Source: Hyphomicrobiales bacterium
Lineage (GTDB): Bacteria; Pseudomonadota; Alphaproteobacteria; Rhizobiales; Rhizobiaceae
DNA: 64,000 nt
Direction: 5' to 3'
NCBI GenBank assembly: GCA_900466475.1
Contig: UBMI01000007.1
Span: forward strand, 390,569-454,568
In this document: positions 45,270-54,536 of the stretch, one piece after another
Position numbering within the stretch: the first letter of the stretch is position 1
How the letters are laid out: each line of letters starts with the position of its first letter
Notes under the pieces: model-generated
The model's database searches: none
Told to the model about the DNA's origin: nothing
The model's input: the letters and a program-made list of their open reading frames with translations, nothing else
Translations under genes and position numbers: made by a program

Positions 45270-45288
45270 TGTCAATCGAAAACGATCA
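45270..45288. promoter_or_regulatory. RhaR operator candidate, left arm
   Basis: TGTCAATCGAAAACGATCA in the rhaD/rhaR divergent region. Its reverse complement matches 45324-45342 at 17 of 19 positions, in opposite orientation with centres 54 bp apart. It is closer to rhaD and probably controls the leftward promoter. Confidence 0.65.
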
Positions 45289-45323
45289 AATTCGATTATG
45301 CTGCATCGCAATATGAAAATTTA

Positions 45324-45342
45324 TGATCGTTTCTGATTGACA
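45324..45342. promoter_or_regulatory. RhaR operator candidate, right arm
   Basis: TGATCGTTTCTGATTGACA, the inverted partner of 45270-45288. It lies 44 bp before the rhaR start codon. Two separated sites suit a tetrameric DeoR-family repressor that loops DNA or serves both divergent promoters. Confidence 0.65.
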
Positions 45343-45386
45343 GGCTTTAACGGATACGAAATAAATATGACAAGAGGAGGAGCCCA

Positions 45387-46199
45387 ATGCACGAACGCGA
45401 ACGCCATCGCATTATCTTAAGCGCTGTCCAGGAAAAGTCCGTCGTTACGATTCAGGACATTTCCGAGCTGACGGACGCTTCTGAAGCGACGATCCGGCGC
45501 GACATTGCGGCTCTTCACGTGCAGGGTAAGATCCGGCGCGTTCGTGGCGGCGCGGAGGCGGTGCACCCGCCGCAGCTTGGAAATCTTGCAGGACGCCCGT
45601 TCAGGGTTTCAGAATCGGTCAATATCGATAAAAAACGCTCAATCGCGCGCGCAGCCGTCGACCTCTGTGAGGCGGGCGACGCCATCATCATCAATGGCGG
45701 CACGACGACCTTCCAGATGGTGCATTACATGGCCGGCCATCGCATGCAGGTCATGACCAATTCCTTCGCCATCGCCGAACATCTGGTGAAGCATTCCAAG
45801 AACAGTGTGACGGTGCCGGGCGGCGCGATCTATCGCGAGCAGAGCCTGATCCTGTCGCCTTTCGACAATGATGCGATCCGCAATTTCTATGCGCGGCGCA
45901 TGTTCATCGGCGCCCAGGGCGTCGGCCCGCTCGGCATCATGGAGGCGGATGCCCTCATCATCCAGAGCGAGCAGAAACTGATGCACCAGGCCGATGAACT
46001 CATCGTCATGGTCGATTCAAGCAAATTCAATCGCCGGTCGAGCCTCATTCTTTGCCCGCTCGACCGCGTATCTGTGGTCATCACCGACGACGGCATCTCG
46101 GAAGAAGCGGCTCGCATGATCGAGAATGCCGGCGTCCGGCTCGTCGTGGCAAGCGCGGTGGCCCAGGCTGTGAAGGAGGATTCCTCGTCGGTCGCATGA
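45387..46199 (+). CDS. rhaR: DeoR-family repressor of rhamnose catabolism
   Basis: A 270-aa DeoR regulator with AGGAGGAG before the ATG. The N-terminal helix-turn-helix (about 5-57) reads RHRIILSAVQEKSVVTIQDISELTDASEATIRRDIAALHVQGKIRRVRGGAEA. The C-terminal sugar-phosphate-sensing domain has INGGTTTFQMVHYM, VMTNS, GGAIYREQ and DSSKF. As the first gene of rhaRSTPQUK it should repress both this operon and rhaDI until a phosphorylated or isomerised rhamnose intermediate binds. Effector identity is from knowledge of the family. Confidence 0.92.
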   Translation: MHERERHRIILSAVQEKSVVTIQDISELTDASEATIRRDIAALHVQGKIRRVRGGAEAVHPPQLGNLAGRPFRVSESVNIDKKRSIARAAVDLCEAGDAIIINGGTTTFQMVHYMAGHRMQVMTNSFAIAEHLVKHSKNSVTVPGGAIYREQSLILSPFDNDAIRNFYARRMFIGAQGVGPLGIMEADALIIQSEQKLMHQADELIVMVDSSKFNRRSSLILCPLDRVSVVITDDGISEEAARMIENAGVRLVVASAVAQAVKEDSSSVA

Positions 46200-46246
46200 G
46201 GCGTCGGCGAGGTGTGGAAGTCTAAATCTTAGTGGGAGGACATGAC

Positions 46247-47242
46247 ATGAAACTTGCAAAGACACTTGCAATCGGTGTGGCTTTTGCCGTCGCCATGATG
46301 GCTGGCGCCGCAAACGCCAAGGACATCAAGATCGGCCTCGTCGTAAAGTCGCTCGGCAACGGCTTCTTCGACGCCGCCAACAAGGGTGCCCAGGAAGCAG
46401 CCAAGGAACTCGGCGGCGTGGAAGTCATCTACACCGGCCCGACGAGCACGACGGCCGAAGGCCAGATCGAAGTGATCAACTCGCTGATCGCTCAGGGCGT
46501 CGATGCCATCGCGATCTCGGCGAATGACCCCGACGCCGTCGTTCCGGCGCTGAAGAAGGCTACCCAGCGCGGTATCAAGGTTATTTCCTGGGACTCCGGC
46601 GTTGCTCCGGAAGGCCGCATCCTGCAGCTCAACCCGTCTTCGAACGAGCTGATCGGCAAGATGTGCCTGACGCTCGCCAAGGATCATCTTGACGGCGGCA
46701 AGGGTGACTTCGCCATCCTGTCGGCAACGACGACCTCGACCAACCAGAACATCTGGATCGACCAGATGAAGAAGCAGCTCAAGGACTTCCCGGGCCTGAA
46801 CCTCGTCACCACCGTCTACGGCGACGACCTCTCGGACAAGTCCTATCGTGAAGCCGAAGGCCTCCTGAAGTCCAACCCGAACGTCAAGGTCATCGTCGCT
46901 CCGACGACGGTCGGCGTTCTCGCAGCCTCCAAGGTTGTCGAAGACAAGGGTCTGGTCGGCAAGGTGTACGTCACCGGTCTCGGCCTGCCCTCTGAAATGG
47001 CTGGCGCGATCAAGTCGGGTGCCACGAAGGAATTCGCCATCTGGAACCCAATCGATCTCGGCTACTCTGCAACGCAGATCGCCTATCACCTTGCCAAGGG
47101 TGATGCCGACGGCAAGCCGGGCAGCGAAATCGAAGCCGGCCGCATGGGCAAGATCAAGATCGGCGACAATGGCGAAGCCGCCATGGCCGACCCCTTCGTC
47201 TACAATGCCTCGAACATCGACCAGTTCTCCAAGGTCTTCTGA
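46247..47242 (+). CDS. rhaS: Rhamnose ABC transporter periplasmic binding protein
   Basis: A 331-aa family-2 (RbsB-like) binding protein. The ATG at 46247 has GGGAGGA 6 bp upstream. A signal peptide spans about 1-22 (MKLAKTLAIGVAFAVAMMAGAANA). The mature part has KIGLVVKSLGNGFFDAANKGAQEAAKEL, LIAQGVDAIAISANDP, and KKVISWDSGV-like sugar-contact stretches. It delivers L-rhamnose to RhaP/RhaQ. A strong hairpin separates it from the ATPase gene. Confidence 0.93.
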   Translation: MKLAKTLAIGVAFAVAMMAGAANAKDIKIGLVVKSLGNGFFDAANKGAQEAAKELGGVEVIYTGPTSTTAEGQIEVINSLIAQGVDAIAISANDPDAVVPALKKATQRGIKVISWDSGVAPEGRILQLNPSSNELIGKMCLTLAKDHLDGGKGDFAILSATTTSTNQNIWIDQMKKQLKDFPGLNLVTTVYGDDLSDKSYREAEGLLKSNPNVKVIVAPTTVGVLAASKVVEDKGLVGKVYVTGLGLPSEMAGAIKSGATKEFAIWNPIDLGYSATQIAYHLAKGDADGKPGSEIEAGRMGKIKIGDNGEAAMADPFVYNASNIDQFSKVF

Positions 47243-47264
47243 TTTCAGAGATCATGAACGGACA

Positions 47265-47285
47265 CCCGGCGGCTCTGCCGCCGGG
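47265..47285 (+). terminator. Intercistronic hairpin between rhaS and rhaT
   Basis: CCCGGCGG and CCGCCGGG form a perfect 8-bp stem with a 5-nt loop, followed by a pyrimidine run (CTTCTCTTT). It lies 22 bp after the rhaS stop, and would raise binding-protein levels relative to the rest of the operon by partial termination or 3'-end protection. Confidence 0.6.
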
Positions 47286-47314
47286 CTTCTCTTTCGATGG
47301 TGGTAAGCTTGCTG

Positions 47315-48850
47315 ATGTCCCCTGCCCTTCAACACCCCGTCGCGGATCAAAATACCGATGACGCATCCGCCATTCTGGAAATGCGCGGCATCTCGCAGAT
47401 CTTTCCGGGCGTGAAGGCGCTCGATAATGTCAGCATCGCGCTTTATCCCGGCAAGGTGACGGCACTGATCGGCGAAAATGGCGCCGGCAAGTCGACGCTC
47501 GTCAAGATCCTGACCGGCATCTATCGCCCCAATGAGGGCGAGATCATTGTCGACGGCAACTCGGTGCATTTTGCAACGGCACAGGCCGCGATCGATGCAG
47601 GTGTAACCGCCATCCACCAGGAGACCGTGCTCTTCGACGAACTGTCGGTCGCCGAAAATATCTTCCTCGGCCACGCGCCGCGCACCCGCTGGCGTACGAT
47701 AGACTGGAGCGAGATGAATAACCGCTCACGGGCGCTGCTGACCTCGCTTGAAAGCAATATCGATCCAACGATCCGCCTGAAGGACCTCTCGATTGCGCAG
47801 CGCCATCTCGTGGCGATTGCTCGCGCTTTATCGATCGAGGCCCGGATCGTCATCATGGACGAGCCAACGGCTGCGCTGTCGCGCAAGGAAATCGACGATC
47901 TCTTCCGCATCGTCGAGGGGTTGAAGGCAAGCGGCAAGGCCATCCTTTTCATCAGCCACAAGTTCGACGAGCTCTACGAGATCGCCGATAATTACGTCGT
48001 CTTCCGCGACGGCCGTGCCGTCGGCCACGGAAAGCTCAAGGAAACACCGCAGGACGAAATCGTCCGCATGATGGTCGGCCGTGACGTCGAGAACGCGTTC
48101 CCGAAAATCGATGTGGCGATCGGCGGCCCGGTCCTGGAAGTCGAGAAATACAGCCATCGCACCGAATTCCGTGACATTTCCCTGACGCTGCGCAAGGGCG
48201 AAATCCTCGGTATCTACGGGCTGATCGGCGCCGGGCGTTCGGAGCTGGCCCAGTCGCTCTTCGGCATCACCAAGCCGCTCTCGGGCAGTTTGACACTTGA
48301 AGGCCGTTCAATTTCGATCAACTCCCCGCATGACGCCATCCGCGCCGGCATCGTCTACGTGCCGGAAGAGCGCGGCCGGCACGGCCTGGCCCTGCCGATG
48401 CCGATCTATCAGAACATGACGCTGCCGTCGCTGACGCGCACCTCGCGCAAGGGCTTCCTGCAGGCCGCGGAGGAATTCGCGCTCGCCCGCAAATATGCCG
48501 AGCGGCTGGACCTGCGCGCTGCTGCCCTTTCCGTACCGGTCGGCACACTTTCGGGCGGCAACCAGCAGAAGGTCGTCATCGGCAAATGGCTTGCCACCAT
48601 GCCGAAGGTCATCATTCTCGATGAGCCGACCAAGGGCATCGATATCGGTTCGAAGGCTGCCGTCCATGGCTTCATCAGCGAGCTTGCGGCAGAAGGTCTC
48701 TCCATCATCATGATCTCTTCCGAACTGCCCGAGATCATCGGCATGTCGGACCGTGTGCTCGTCATGAAGGAAGGCCTGTCGGCGGGGTTCTTCGAACGCG
48801 ATCAGCTTTCGCCGGAAGCGCTGGTGCGCGCGGCGACCGGAAATGCATGA
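47315..48850 (+). CDS. rhaT: Rhamnose ABC transporter ATPase, double cassette
   Basis: A 511-aa RbsA-type ATPase; the in-frame ATG at 47297 is an alternative start but has no RBS. Cassette 1 has Walker A GENGAGKST and signature LSIAQRHLVAIARA; cassette 2 keeps LSGGNQQKVVIGKW and a Walker B ILDEPTKGID, but its Walker A is GLIGAGRSEL, as is normal for the degenerate second site of sugar ATPases. It powers the RhaP/RhaQ channel. It overlaps the open frame of rhaP. Confidence 0.92.
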   Translation: MSPALQHPVADQNTDDASAILEMRGISQIFPGVKALDNVSIALYPGKVTALIGENGAGKSTLVKILTGIYRPNEGEIIVDGNSVHFATAQAAIDAGVTAIHQETVLFDELSVAENIFLGHAPRTRWRTIDWSEMNNRSRALLTSLESNIDPTIRLKDLSIAQRHLVAIARALSIEARIVIMDEPTAALSRKEIDDLFRIVEGLKASGKAILFISHKFDELYEIADNYVVFRDGRAVGHGKLKETPQDEIVRMMVGRDVENAFPKIDVAIGGPVLEVEKYSHRTEFRDISLTLRKGEILGIYGLIGAGRSELAQSLFGITKPLSGSLTLEGRSISINSPHDAIRAGIVYVPEERGRHGLALPMPIYQNMTLPSLTRTSRKGFLQAAEEFALARKYAERLDLRAAALSVPVGTLSGGNQQKVVIGKWLATMPKVIILDEPTKGIDIGSKAAVHGFISELAAEGLSIIMISSELPEIIGMSDRVLVMKEGLSAGFFERDQLSPEALVRAATGNA

Positions 48851-48860
48851 GGTGACGGGC

Positions 48861-49850
48861 ATGATGAGACTGATCAGAAAACGCGAAACCCTGCTCTTCG
48901 CCATCATCGTGGTGATGATTGCCGTGTTCTCGACGCGCGCAGCCGATTTCGCCACACCGGATAATCTCGCCGGCATCTTCAACGATACGGCAATCCTTAT
49001 CATCCTGGCGCTTGCCCAGATGACGGTGATCCTGACGAAATCGATCGACCTTTCGGTCGCAGCCAACCTCGCCTTTACCGGCATGGCGATCGCGATGATG
49101 AACGCCGCCTTTCCCGGACTGCCGCTCATCGTTCTCATCCTTGCGGCAGTCGTGATCGGCGCAACCCTCGGCTCGATCAACGGTTTCCTCGTCTGGCGGC
49201 TCGAAATACCGCCGATTGTCGTTACCCTCGGCACCCTCACCATCTATCGCGGCATGGCCTTCGTGCTCTCGGGCGGCGCCTGGGTAAACGCGCATCAGAT
49301 GACGCCGACCTTCCTTGCCGTTCCTCGCACGCCGATCCTCGGCTTGCCTGTGCTGAGCTGGGTCGCCATCATCATCGTCGCGCTGATGTACATGCTCCTG
49401 CGCTACAGCCCGTTCGGCCGTTCGGCCTATGCAACCGGCGGCAATCCGACCGCCGCCATTTATGCCGGTATCGATACGGGCAAGACGAAATTCCTGGCCT
49501 TTGTGCTCTCGGGCGCGCTCGCCGGTCTTTCCAGCTATCTCTGGGTTTCCCGTTATGCGGTCGCCTATGTTGATATCGCCAACGGTTTCGAACTCGACAG
49601 CGTCGCGGCCTGCGTCATCGGCGGCATTTCGATTGCCGGCGGTGTCGGCTCGGTTGCCGGTACGGTGCTCGGCGCGCTCTTCCTCGGTGTCATCAAGAAC
49701 GCCCTGCCCGTCATCGGCATTTCGCCTTTCACGCAGATGGCGATCTCGGGAACCGTCATCATTCTCGCCGTCGTCTTCAATGCAAGGCGCGAGCGCAATC
49801 GCGGCCGCATCATCCTGCGGGATCGCGCAGCAGCGGAGGTCGCAGCATGA
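48861..49850 (+). CDS. rhaP: Rhamnose ABC transporter permease 1
   Basis: A 329-aa RbsC-type permease, with about nine helices. The ATG at 48861 follows GAGGTGA; an in-frame ATG at 48843 overlaps the rhaT end. Landmarks are LTKSIDLSVAANLAFTGM, GSINGFLVWRLEIPPIVVTLGTLTIYRG, YATGGNPTAAIYAGIDTGKTKFLAFVLSGALAGL, and CVIGGISIAGGVGS. The stop overlaps the rhaQ start (ATGA), so the two permeases are coupled and form a heterodimer. Confidence 0.92.
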   Translation: MMRLIRKRETLLFAIIVVMIAVFSTRAADFATPDNLAGIFNDTAILIILALAQMTVILTKSIDLSVAANLAFTGMAIAMMNAAFPGLPLIVLILAAVVIGATLGSINGFLVWRLEIPPIVVTLGTLTIYRGMAFVLSGGAWVNAHQMTPTFLAVPRTPILGLPVLSWVAIIIVALMYMLLRYSPFGRSAYATGGNPTAAIYAGIDTGKTKFLAFVLSGALAGLSSYLWVSRYAVAYVDIANGFELDSVAACVIGGISIAGGVGSVAGTVLGALFLGVIKNALPVIGISPFTQMAISGTVIILAVVFNARRERNRGRIILRDRAAAEVAA

Positions 49851-50857
49851 GTGCCGTTTCGTCAACACCCGAAAAGCGCGTCATTCCCGATCGCCTCGGC
49901 ACACCCTTCAAGCGTGTCATGTCAAGCTGGGAAGTGCTGCTCTTCGGTGTGGCCGTCCTGATCTTCATCTTCAATTCCGTAGCTTCGCCCTATTTTCTCG
50001 ATGCCTGGAATCTCTCTGACGCGACCTTCAACTTCACCGAAAAGGCGATGATCGCCTTTGCAATGGCGCTGCTCGTCATCGCAGGTGAAATCGACCTGTC
50101 GGTTGCCGCGATCATCGCACTTGCTTCCACGGCCATGGGTGCTGCGGCACAGGCCGGCGTTGGCACACCGGGCCTCGTGCTGATCGGCATCGGCACCGGC
50201 CTTCTCTGCGGCATCTTCAACGGTGTGCTCGTTTCCGTGCTGAAACTGCCGTCGATCGTCGTCACCATCGGCACGATGAGCCTCTTCCGAGGCATTTCCT
50301 ACATCGTGCTCGGCGACCAGGCTTATGGAAAATATCCGGCTGATTTCGCCTATTTCGGCCAGGGTTACGTCGTCTGGGTTTTCTCTTTTGAATTCGTGCT
50401 GTTCATCGTACTGGCGATCCTTTTCGCCATCCTGCTGCATGCCACGAATTTCGGCCGGCAGGTCTACACGATCGGCAATAATGATTTTGCCGCCCGCTTC
50501 TCCGGCATTCCGGTCGAGCGCGTAAAATTCATCCTCTTCCTGCTGACCGGCGTGATGAGCGGCATCGCCGCCGTCTGCCTCACCTCGCGCCTCGGCTCGA
50601 CGCGCCCGTCGATCGCGCAAGGCTGGGAACTGGAAGTCGTCACCATGGTGGTACTCGGCGGCATCTCGATCCTCGGCGGTTCCGGCACGATCGGCGGCGT
50701 CGTTATCGCCGCCTTCGTCATGGGTCTCGTCACTTTCGGTCTGGGGCTCCTGAACGTACCCGGCATCGTCATGTCGATCTTCATCGGCCTGCTCCTGATC
50801 ATCACCATCGCGATCCCGATCATCGCCCGCCGCATCAAAGCCATGAGCGCCAAATGA
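49847..50857 (+). CDS. rhaQ: Rhamnose ABC transporter permease 2
   Basis: A 336-aa RbsC-type permease with a longer polar N-terminus (about 1-25). The same family pattern occurs as in Rha[83 protein letters not shown], and [14 protein letters not shown]. Its start and stop both lie in 4-bp overlaps with rhaP and rhaU, a sign of tight translational coupling. Confidence 0.92.
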   Translation: MSAVSSTPEKRVIPDRLGTPFKRVMSSWEVLLFGVAVLIFIFNSVASPYFLDAWNLSDATFNFTEKAMIAFAMALLVIAGEIDLSVAAIIALASTAMGAAAQAGVGTPGLVLIGIGTGLLCGIFNGVLVSVLKLPSIVVTIGTMSLFRGISYIVLGDQAYGKYPADFAYFGQGYVVWVFSFEFVLFIVLAILFAILLHATNFGRQVYTIGNNDFAARFSGIPVERVKFILFLLTGVMSGIAAVCLTSRLGSTRPSIAQGWELEVVTMVVLGGISILGGSGTIGGVVIAAFVMGLVTFGLGLLNVPGIVMSIFIGLLLIITIAIPIIARRIKAMSAK

Positions 50858-51174
50858 CCCTGGAAAAACACGCCTTCAAGATGAAGCTCAATCCTGGCAT
50901 GGAGGCCGAATACAGGAAGCGGCATGACGAGATTTGGCCGGAACTTGTCGATCTGCTGCATCAGTCCGGCGCCAGCGACTATTCGATCCATCTCGACCGC
51001 GAGACCAACACGCTTTTCGGCGTGCTGAGCCGGCCACAGGATCACACGATGGCAAGCCTGCCGGACCATCCCGTCATGAAGAAATGGTGGGCGCATATGG
51101 CTGATATCATGGCGTCCAATCCCGACAATTCGCCCGTACAGAGCGACCTCGTTACTGTTTTTCATATGCCATGA
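50854..51174 (+). CDS. rhaU: L-rhamnose mutarotase
   Basis: A 106-aa dimeric alpha+beta-barrel protein that interconverts the alpha and beta anomers of L-rhamnose so the isomerase is supplied. It has the RhaU/RhaM pattern: [43 protein letters not shown] near the N-terminus, with the catalytic His in KRHDEIWP, then LFGVLSR and a WWAHMADIM end. It overlaps rhaQ and rhaK by 4 bp each. Confidence 0.95.
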   Translation: MTLEKHAFKMKLNPGMEAEYRKRHDEIWPELVDLLHQSGASDYSIHLDRETNTLFGVLSRPQDHTMASLPDHPVMKKWWAHMADIMASNPDNSPVQSDLVTVFHMP

Positions 51175-52538
51175 GCGATTACCGCCGCATCGCCGTTCTC
51201 GATATCGGCAAGACAAACGCCAAGGTCGTCGTTCTCGACAGCACGACGGGCGCAGAAATCGCCGTCCGCAAGCAGCCGAACACGGTCATCCGCGACGGCC
51301 TTTATCCGCATTATGATATTGAAGCACTCTGGAGCTTCGCTCTCGCCTCGCTGAAAGCCTTTGCGAGCGAGCCGGGTTTCGATGCGATCTCGATCACCAC
51401 GCACGGCGCGGCCGCCGCCCTGCTCGGCGCGGACGGCAAGCTTGTGATGCCCGTCATCGATTATGAGCATGAATATCCACAGGAGATCCGGGACGCCTAT
51501 GACGCGTTGCGGCCGCCCTTCTCCGAAACCTTCTCGCCCCGTCTTTCAATGGGCCTGAATATCGGCGCACAACTCCATTACCAGAAAACGGCTTTTGCCG
51601 AAGAGTTTGCCAAGGTCGCAACCATCCTCACCTATGCGCAATATTGGTCGGCACGATTGACCGGCGTGGCGGCAAACGAGGCAACCTCGCTCGGCTGCCA
51701 CACGGACCTCTGGAACCCGAAGACCGGTGCCTACTCTTCGCTGGTCGATGCGCTTGCCATTCGCGACCGGATGGCGCCGATCCATTCGGCCTTTGATCCA
51801 CTCGGTCCCGTTCTGCCGGACATTGCCGAAGAAATCGGTCTCTCGGTGCCGGTCTACTGCGGCATCCATGATTCCAACGCGTCACTGCTGCCGCATCTCG
51901 TCGGCCGCGAGGCGCCCTTTACCGTCGTCTCGACCGGGACCTGGGTCATCAATTTCGGCGTCGGCGGGGATCTCGCCCATCTCGACGCCAAGCGCGATGC
52001 GCTCGCCAATGTCGATGCCTATGGCCGCGCCGTGCCCTCCTCCCGTTTCATGGGCGGTCGCGAATTCGAAATCCTGTCGGCCGAGATCGGCAAGGTTGGC
52101 GATGCTGAGGCAAAAGCTGCTATCGCGGATGTCGTCGAAAGGGGCATCATGCTGCTGCCGAACGTGGCACCCGGCTCGGGCCCCTTTCCGGGGAAGGTCA
52201 GCCGCTGGATCAACGTGGAAGATGCGAGCCGCGACGAACAATATGCCGCTGCCTGCCTCTATCTCGCATTGATGACGGAGGCCTGCCTCGGGCTGATCGG
52301 CGCCAAAGGCCCAATCATCGTCGAAGGCCCTTTCGCATTGAACGAGACCTATCTGTCGCTGATTGCCGCAATCACCGGCCGTGATACGATGGCGCTGCCG
52401 GGCTCGACCGGCACCAGTCAGGGCGCTGCCCTGCTTGCCGGCATCAAGCCGGTATCCGGGGTGGAAAAACACTTCTCGCCCCAGGCAATTCCAGGCCTTC
52501 CCGCCTACCGGGAGCGCTGGTACGCCGCGATGGAATAA
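51171..52538 (+). CDS. rhaK: FGGY-family rhamnulokinase-like sugar kinase
   Basis: A 455-aa FGGY kinase. The N-terminal lobe has [22 protein letters not shown] (phosphate loop), [12 protein letters not shown] and DYEHEYPQE; the C-terminal lobe has [13 protein letters not shown] with the catalytic Asp and [10 protein letters not shown], then [13 protein letters not shown] and [15 protein letters not shown]. It phosphorylates rhamnose or rhamnulose for cleavage by RhaD. In R. leguminosarum bv. trifolii rhamnose uptake itself depends on this kinase, so it may also act on the transporter. It is the last gene of the operon. Confidence 0.92.
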   Translation: MSDYRRIAVLDIGKTNAKVVVLDSTTGAEIAVRKQPNTVIRDGLYPHYDIEALWSFALASLKAFASEPGFDAISITTHGAAAALLGADGKLVMPVIDYEHEYPQEIRDAYDALRPPFSETFSPRLSMGLNIGAQLHYQKTAFAEEFAKVATILTYAQYWSARLTGVAANEATSLGCHTDLWNPKTGAYSSLVDALAIRDRMAPIHSAFDPLGPVLPDIAEEIGLSVPVYCGIHDSNASLLPHLVGREAPFTVVSTGTWVINFGVGGDLAHLDAKRDALANVDAYGRAVPSSRFMGGREFEILSAEIGKVGDAEAKAAIADVVERGIMLLPNVAPGSGPFPGKVSRWINVEDASRDEQYAAACLYLALMTEACLGLIGAKGPIIVEGPFALNETYLSLIAAITGRDTMALPGSTGTSQGAALLAGIKPVSGVEKHFSPQAIPGLPAYRERWYAAME

Positions 52539-52540
52539 CA

Positions 52541-52555
52541 GTCTTTCCAAGACTA
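52541..52555. terminator. Small hairpin after rhaK
   Basis: AGTCTT-TCC-AAGACT is a perfect 6-bp inverted repeat two bases after the rhaK stop. No T-run follows. It might be a weak terminator or an operator for the downstream hydratase gene. Confidence 0.3.
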
Positions 52556-52616
52556 GCCTTGTCCACGTCGGCTGCGCCGCTACTGTGGCACCTCTCGATT
52601 TGATGGAGGAAACAGC

Positions 52617-53372
52617 ATGACTGATTCATTCGACCCGCGCGCACTGGCCGCCAAACTCCGCGGCTTGCGCCAGGCCGCAAAGCAGGAGCCGACGAGCGCT
52701 TTTTCACTGCCGGCTGATCTGAACCAGGCGATGGAAACCCAAAATGCCCTGAAGGCTGAAGAAGAGATCGCGAGCAACGCTTGGAAGGTCACGTCCTCGC
52801 CCGAGGGCCAGCCGGTTACAGCACCTCTCCATCCCTATGCCGAAGCTGTCTCCGGTGCGACCATTGCCTGGTATCCGGGCCTGAAATTCGAAACCGAAAT
52901 TGCCGTTCGCTTCGGCAAGGATCTGCCCTACCGCAAGGGTGCCCCCTATAGCCGCGCCGAAGTGCTGGAGGCGATCTCCACCGCCTATCTCGGCGCCGAA
53001 CTGCTGGTCAGCGCGGTCAGGGAAAGCGGTGCTGTCTCCTTCCTTCTCTTCCTCGCAGATCGTCTCGGCAATAGCGGTTATGTGCTTGGCCCCTCCATCG
53101 CAAAGAGTTTCATCGATACCGCCGCAAGCACACCGCTGAAGGTCACCCAAGGCAGCAAGACGATCTATGACGGCCTAGCCAAACATCCGAAGGGCGACGT
53201 CGTGACCTGGCTGGTCGATTACGCCAACGACCCGCTGCGCCCGGAAGATTCGCTGAAATCGGGCGCGCTTGTCACCACGGGCACGCTCAGTGGCGCCGTC
53301 GATCTCACCGAACCCGGCGAGATCGACATCCGCTTCGGCGACAGCGCAAGGTTGACCTTCTCCGTCGTCTGA
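52617..53372 (+). CDS. 2-keto-4-pentenoate hydratase/fumarylacetoacetase-family protein
   Basis: A 251-aa MhpD/FAH-type enzyme. The start has GGAGG 7 bp before it. Supporting pattern: GLRQAAKQEP, YPGLKFETEIAVRFGKDLP (metal-binding Glu pair), EVLEAISTAYLGAELLVSA and a C-terminal GALVTTGTLSGAVDLTEPGEIDIRFG. Members hydrate or cleave 2-oxo acids with Mg2+. It is 78 bp downstream of rhaK but the rhamnose pathway here (aldolase route) has no step for it. It may be a separate transcription unit. Substrate unknown. Confidence 0.75.
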   Translation: MTDSFDPRALAAKLRGLRQAAKQEPTSAFSLPADLNQAMETQNALKAEEEIASNAWKVTSSPEGQPVTAPLHPYAEAVSGATIAWYPGLKFETEIAVRFGKDLPYRKGAPYSRAEVLEAISTAYLGAELLVSAVRESGAVSFLLFLADRLGNSGYVLGPSIAKSFIDTAASTPLKVTQGSKTIYDGLAKHPKGDVVTWLVDYANDPLRPEDSLKSGALVTTGTLSGAVDLTEPGEIDIRFGDSARLTFSVV

Positions 53373-53428
53373 TACCAGCATTTCCACCCGCATGAACTGG
53401 GTGATTGTCATCCCACTCCGCCTCCTGT

Positions 53429-53444
53429 ATTAAACTTGAGTTTA
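53429..53444. promoter_or_regulatory. Repeat shared with the siderophore receptor promoter, copy 1
   Basis: ATTAAACTTGAGTTTA upstream of the AraC gene matches ATTAAATTTGAGTTAA at 54459 at 14 of 16 positions. A same-oriented repeat before both regulator and receptor gene fits an AraC binding site or an iron box. Confidence 0.45.
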
Positions 53445-53489
53445 TTACGAAGGTTTATTTCGGCCGTCCGGCCGGAGACAGAAGTGGAA

Positions 53490-54374
53490 ATGACGTTTCA
53501 ACCGCGCATGCAAAACAGGATTCACGGCTTTTCCGTCACCAAAGGCGTCAATCGCCGGGTGTGGAACGGCATCGTGGCGGATGTCTGGGATGTGGACTGT
53601 GCTCCCCATTCCGGCGGCTACTACGTATCGCGCGACCCGCGGCTTTTCATCCTCCTTGAAAAGCGCGGGCCGGGCAATTCGCAGGTAAAGCTCTCGCCAC
53701 GCGCCCACGGCACGGTCCAGGACACTGAAAAGCGGCCGATCTCCTATGTGCCGGCCGATATGGAAGTCTGGGCCGATCTGGTGGATGTGCATTCCCTGCG
53801 CCATCTCGATATCCATTTCGATGTCGAGACGATCAGCCGAAGGCTCGGCGATGATCTCGATCCGCAGCGCCTCGCCAATGCCCAACTGCTGTTTTCCGAC
53901 GAGCGGCTGTTGTCGCTCGCCCAGCTGATTGCCGCCGAATGCGTCAATCCGCAGCCGCTGCATGATCTCTATGGCGACGGCCTGTCGCTCTCCCTCATCA
54001 TCGATGTGCTGAAGCTTACCAAGGTGCAGCCGCGCAAGCGCAGCAAGCTTGCCGGCTGGCAATTGCGCCGTGCCACCGATTTCATCGAGGAAAACTGCCT
54101 GCGCAACATCCGGCTTGAGGAACTGGCATCGGTCACCGGCCTGTCGCAATCGCATTTCAGCCACGCCTTCAAGGCCTCGACCGGCGTGGCACCGCATCAA
54201 TATCAGACCAATCTCCGCCTCGATCGCGCAAAACATCTGCTCGTGCGCAGCGAGTATCCTCTGACGACCATTGCCGTCGAAACGGGCTTTGCCGATCAGG
54301 CCCATTTCACTCGTGTCTTCCGCAAGAATCTGGGAACCACGCCGGCGAACTGGAAAAAGGCGCAGATTGCGTAA
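53490..54374 (+). CDS. AraC-family regulator of the siderophore uptake genes
   Basis: A 294-aa regulator. The ATG at 53490 (GAAGTGGA upstream) is preferred over the in-frame TTG at 53436, which lies within the shared repeat. The N-terminal ~190 residues form the ligand domain; the C-terminal double helix-turn-helix contains LEELASVTGLSQSHFSHAFKASTGVAPHQY and IAVETGFADQAHFTRVFRKNLGTTPANWK. It is followed by the TonB receptor on the same strand. In other bacteria AraC regulators beside siderophore receptors activate uptake when the siderophore is bound. Confidence 0.87.
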   Translation: MTFQPRMQNRIHGFSVTKGVNRRVWNGIVADVWDVDCAPHSGGYYVSRDPRLFILLEKRGPGNSQVKLSPRAHGTVQDTEKRPISYVPADMEVWADLVDVHSLRHLDIHFDVETISRRLGDDLDPQRLANAQLLFSDERLLSLAQLIAAECVNPQPLHDLYGDGLSLSLIIDVLKLTKVQPRKRSKLAGWQLRRATDFIEENCLRNIRLEELASVTGLSQSHFSHAFKASTGVAPHQYQTNLRLDRAKHLLVRSEYPLTTIAVETGFADQAHFTRVFRKNLGTTPANWKKAQIA

Positions 54375-54458
54375 GTGCAACACGCCTGAGCTTTTGCACG
54401 CCGCGCAGAATATTGCCCAAGAACGTTCAATTTCCACCCGATCAGGACAATCCGCCCA

Positions 54459-54474
54459 ATTAAATTTGAGTTAA
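54459..54474. promoter_or_regulatory. Repeat shared with the AraC promoter, copy 2
   Basis: ATTAAATTTGAGTTAA, 63 bp before the receptor start codon. A weaker copy, AAATCGAGTTTAG, lies at 56709-56721 before the ATPase gene. Confidence 0.45.
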
Positions 54475-54536
54475 ACACTCGACTTATTCAAGGCCATTGC
54501 GCGGCTGGAAAAGCCGCGGCACGAGTGGGGTAATCT

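Noticed and set aside
48308..49868. Two long minus-strand frames opposite rhaT/rhaP.
   Set aside because: Low-complexity, charged shadow frames antisense to well-supported rhamnose transporter genes.
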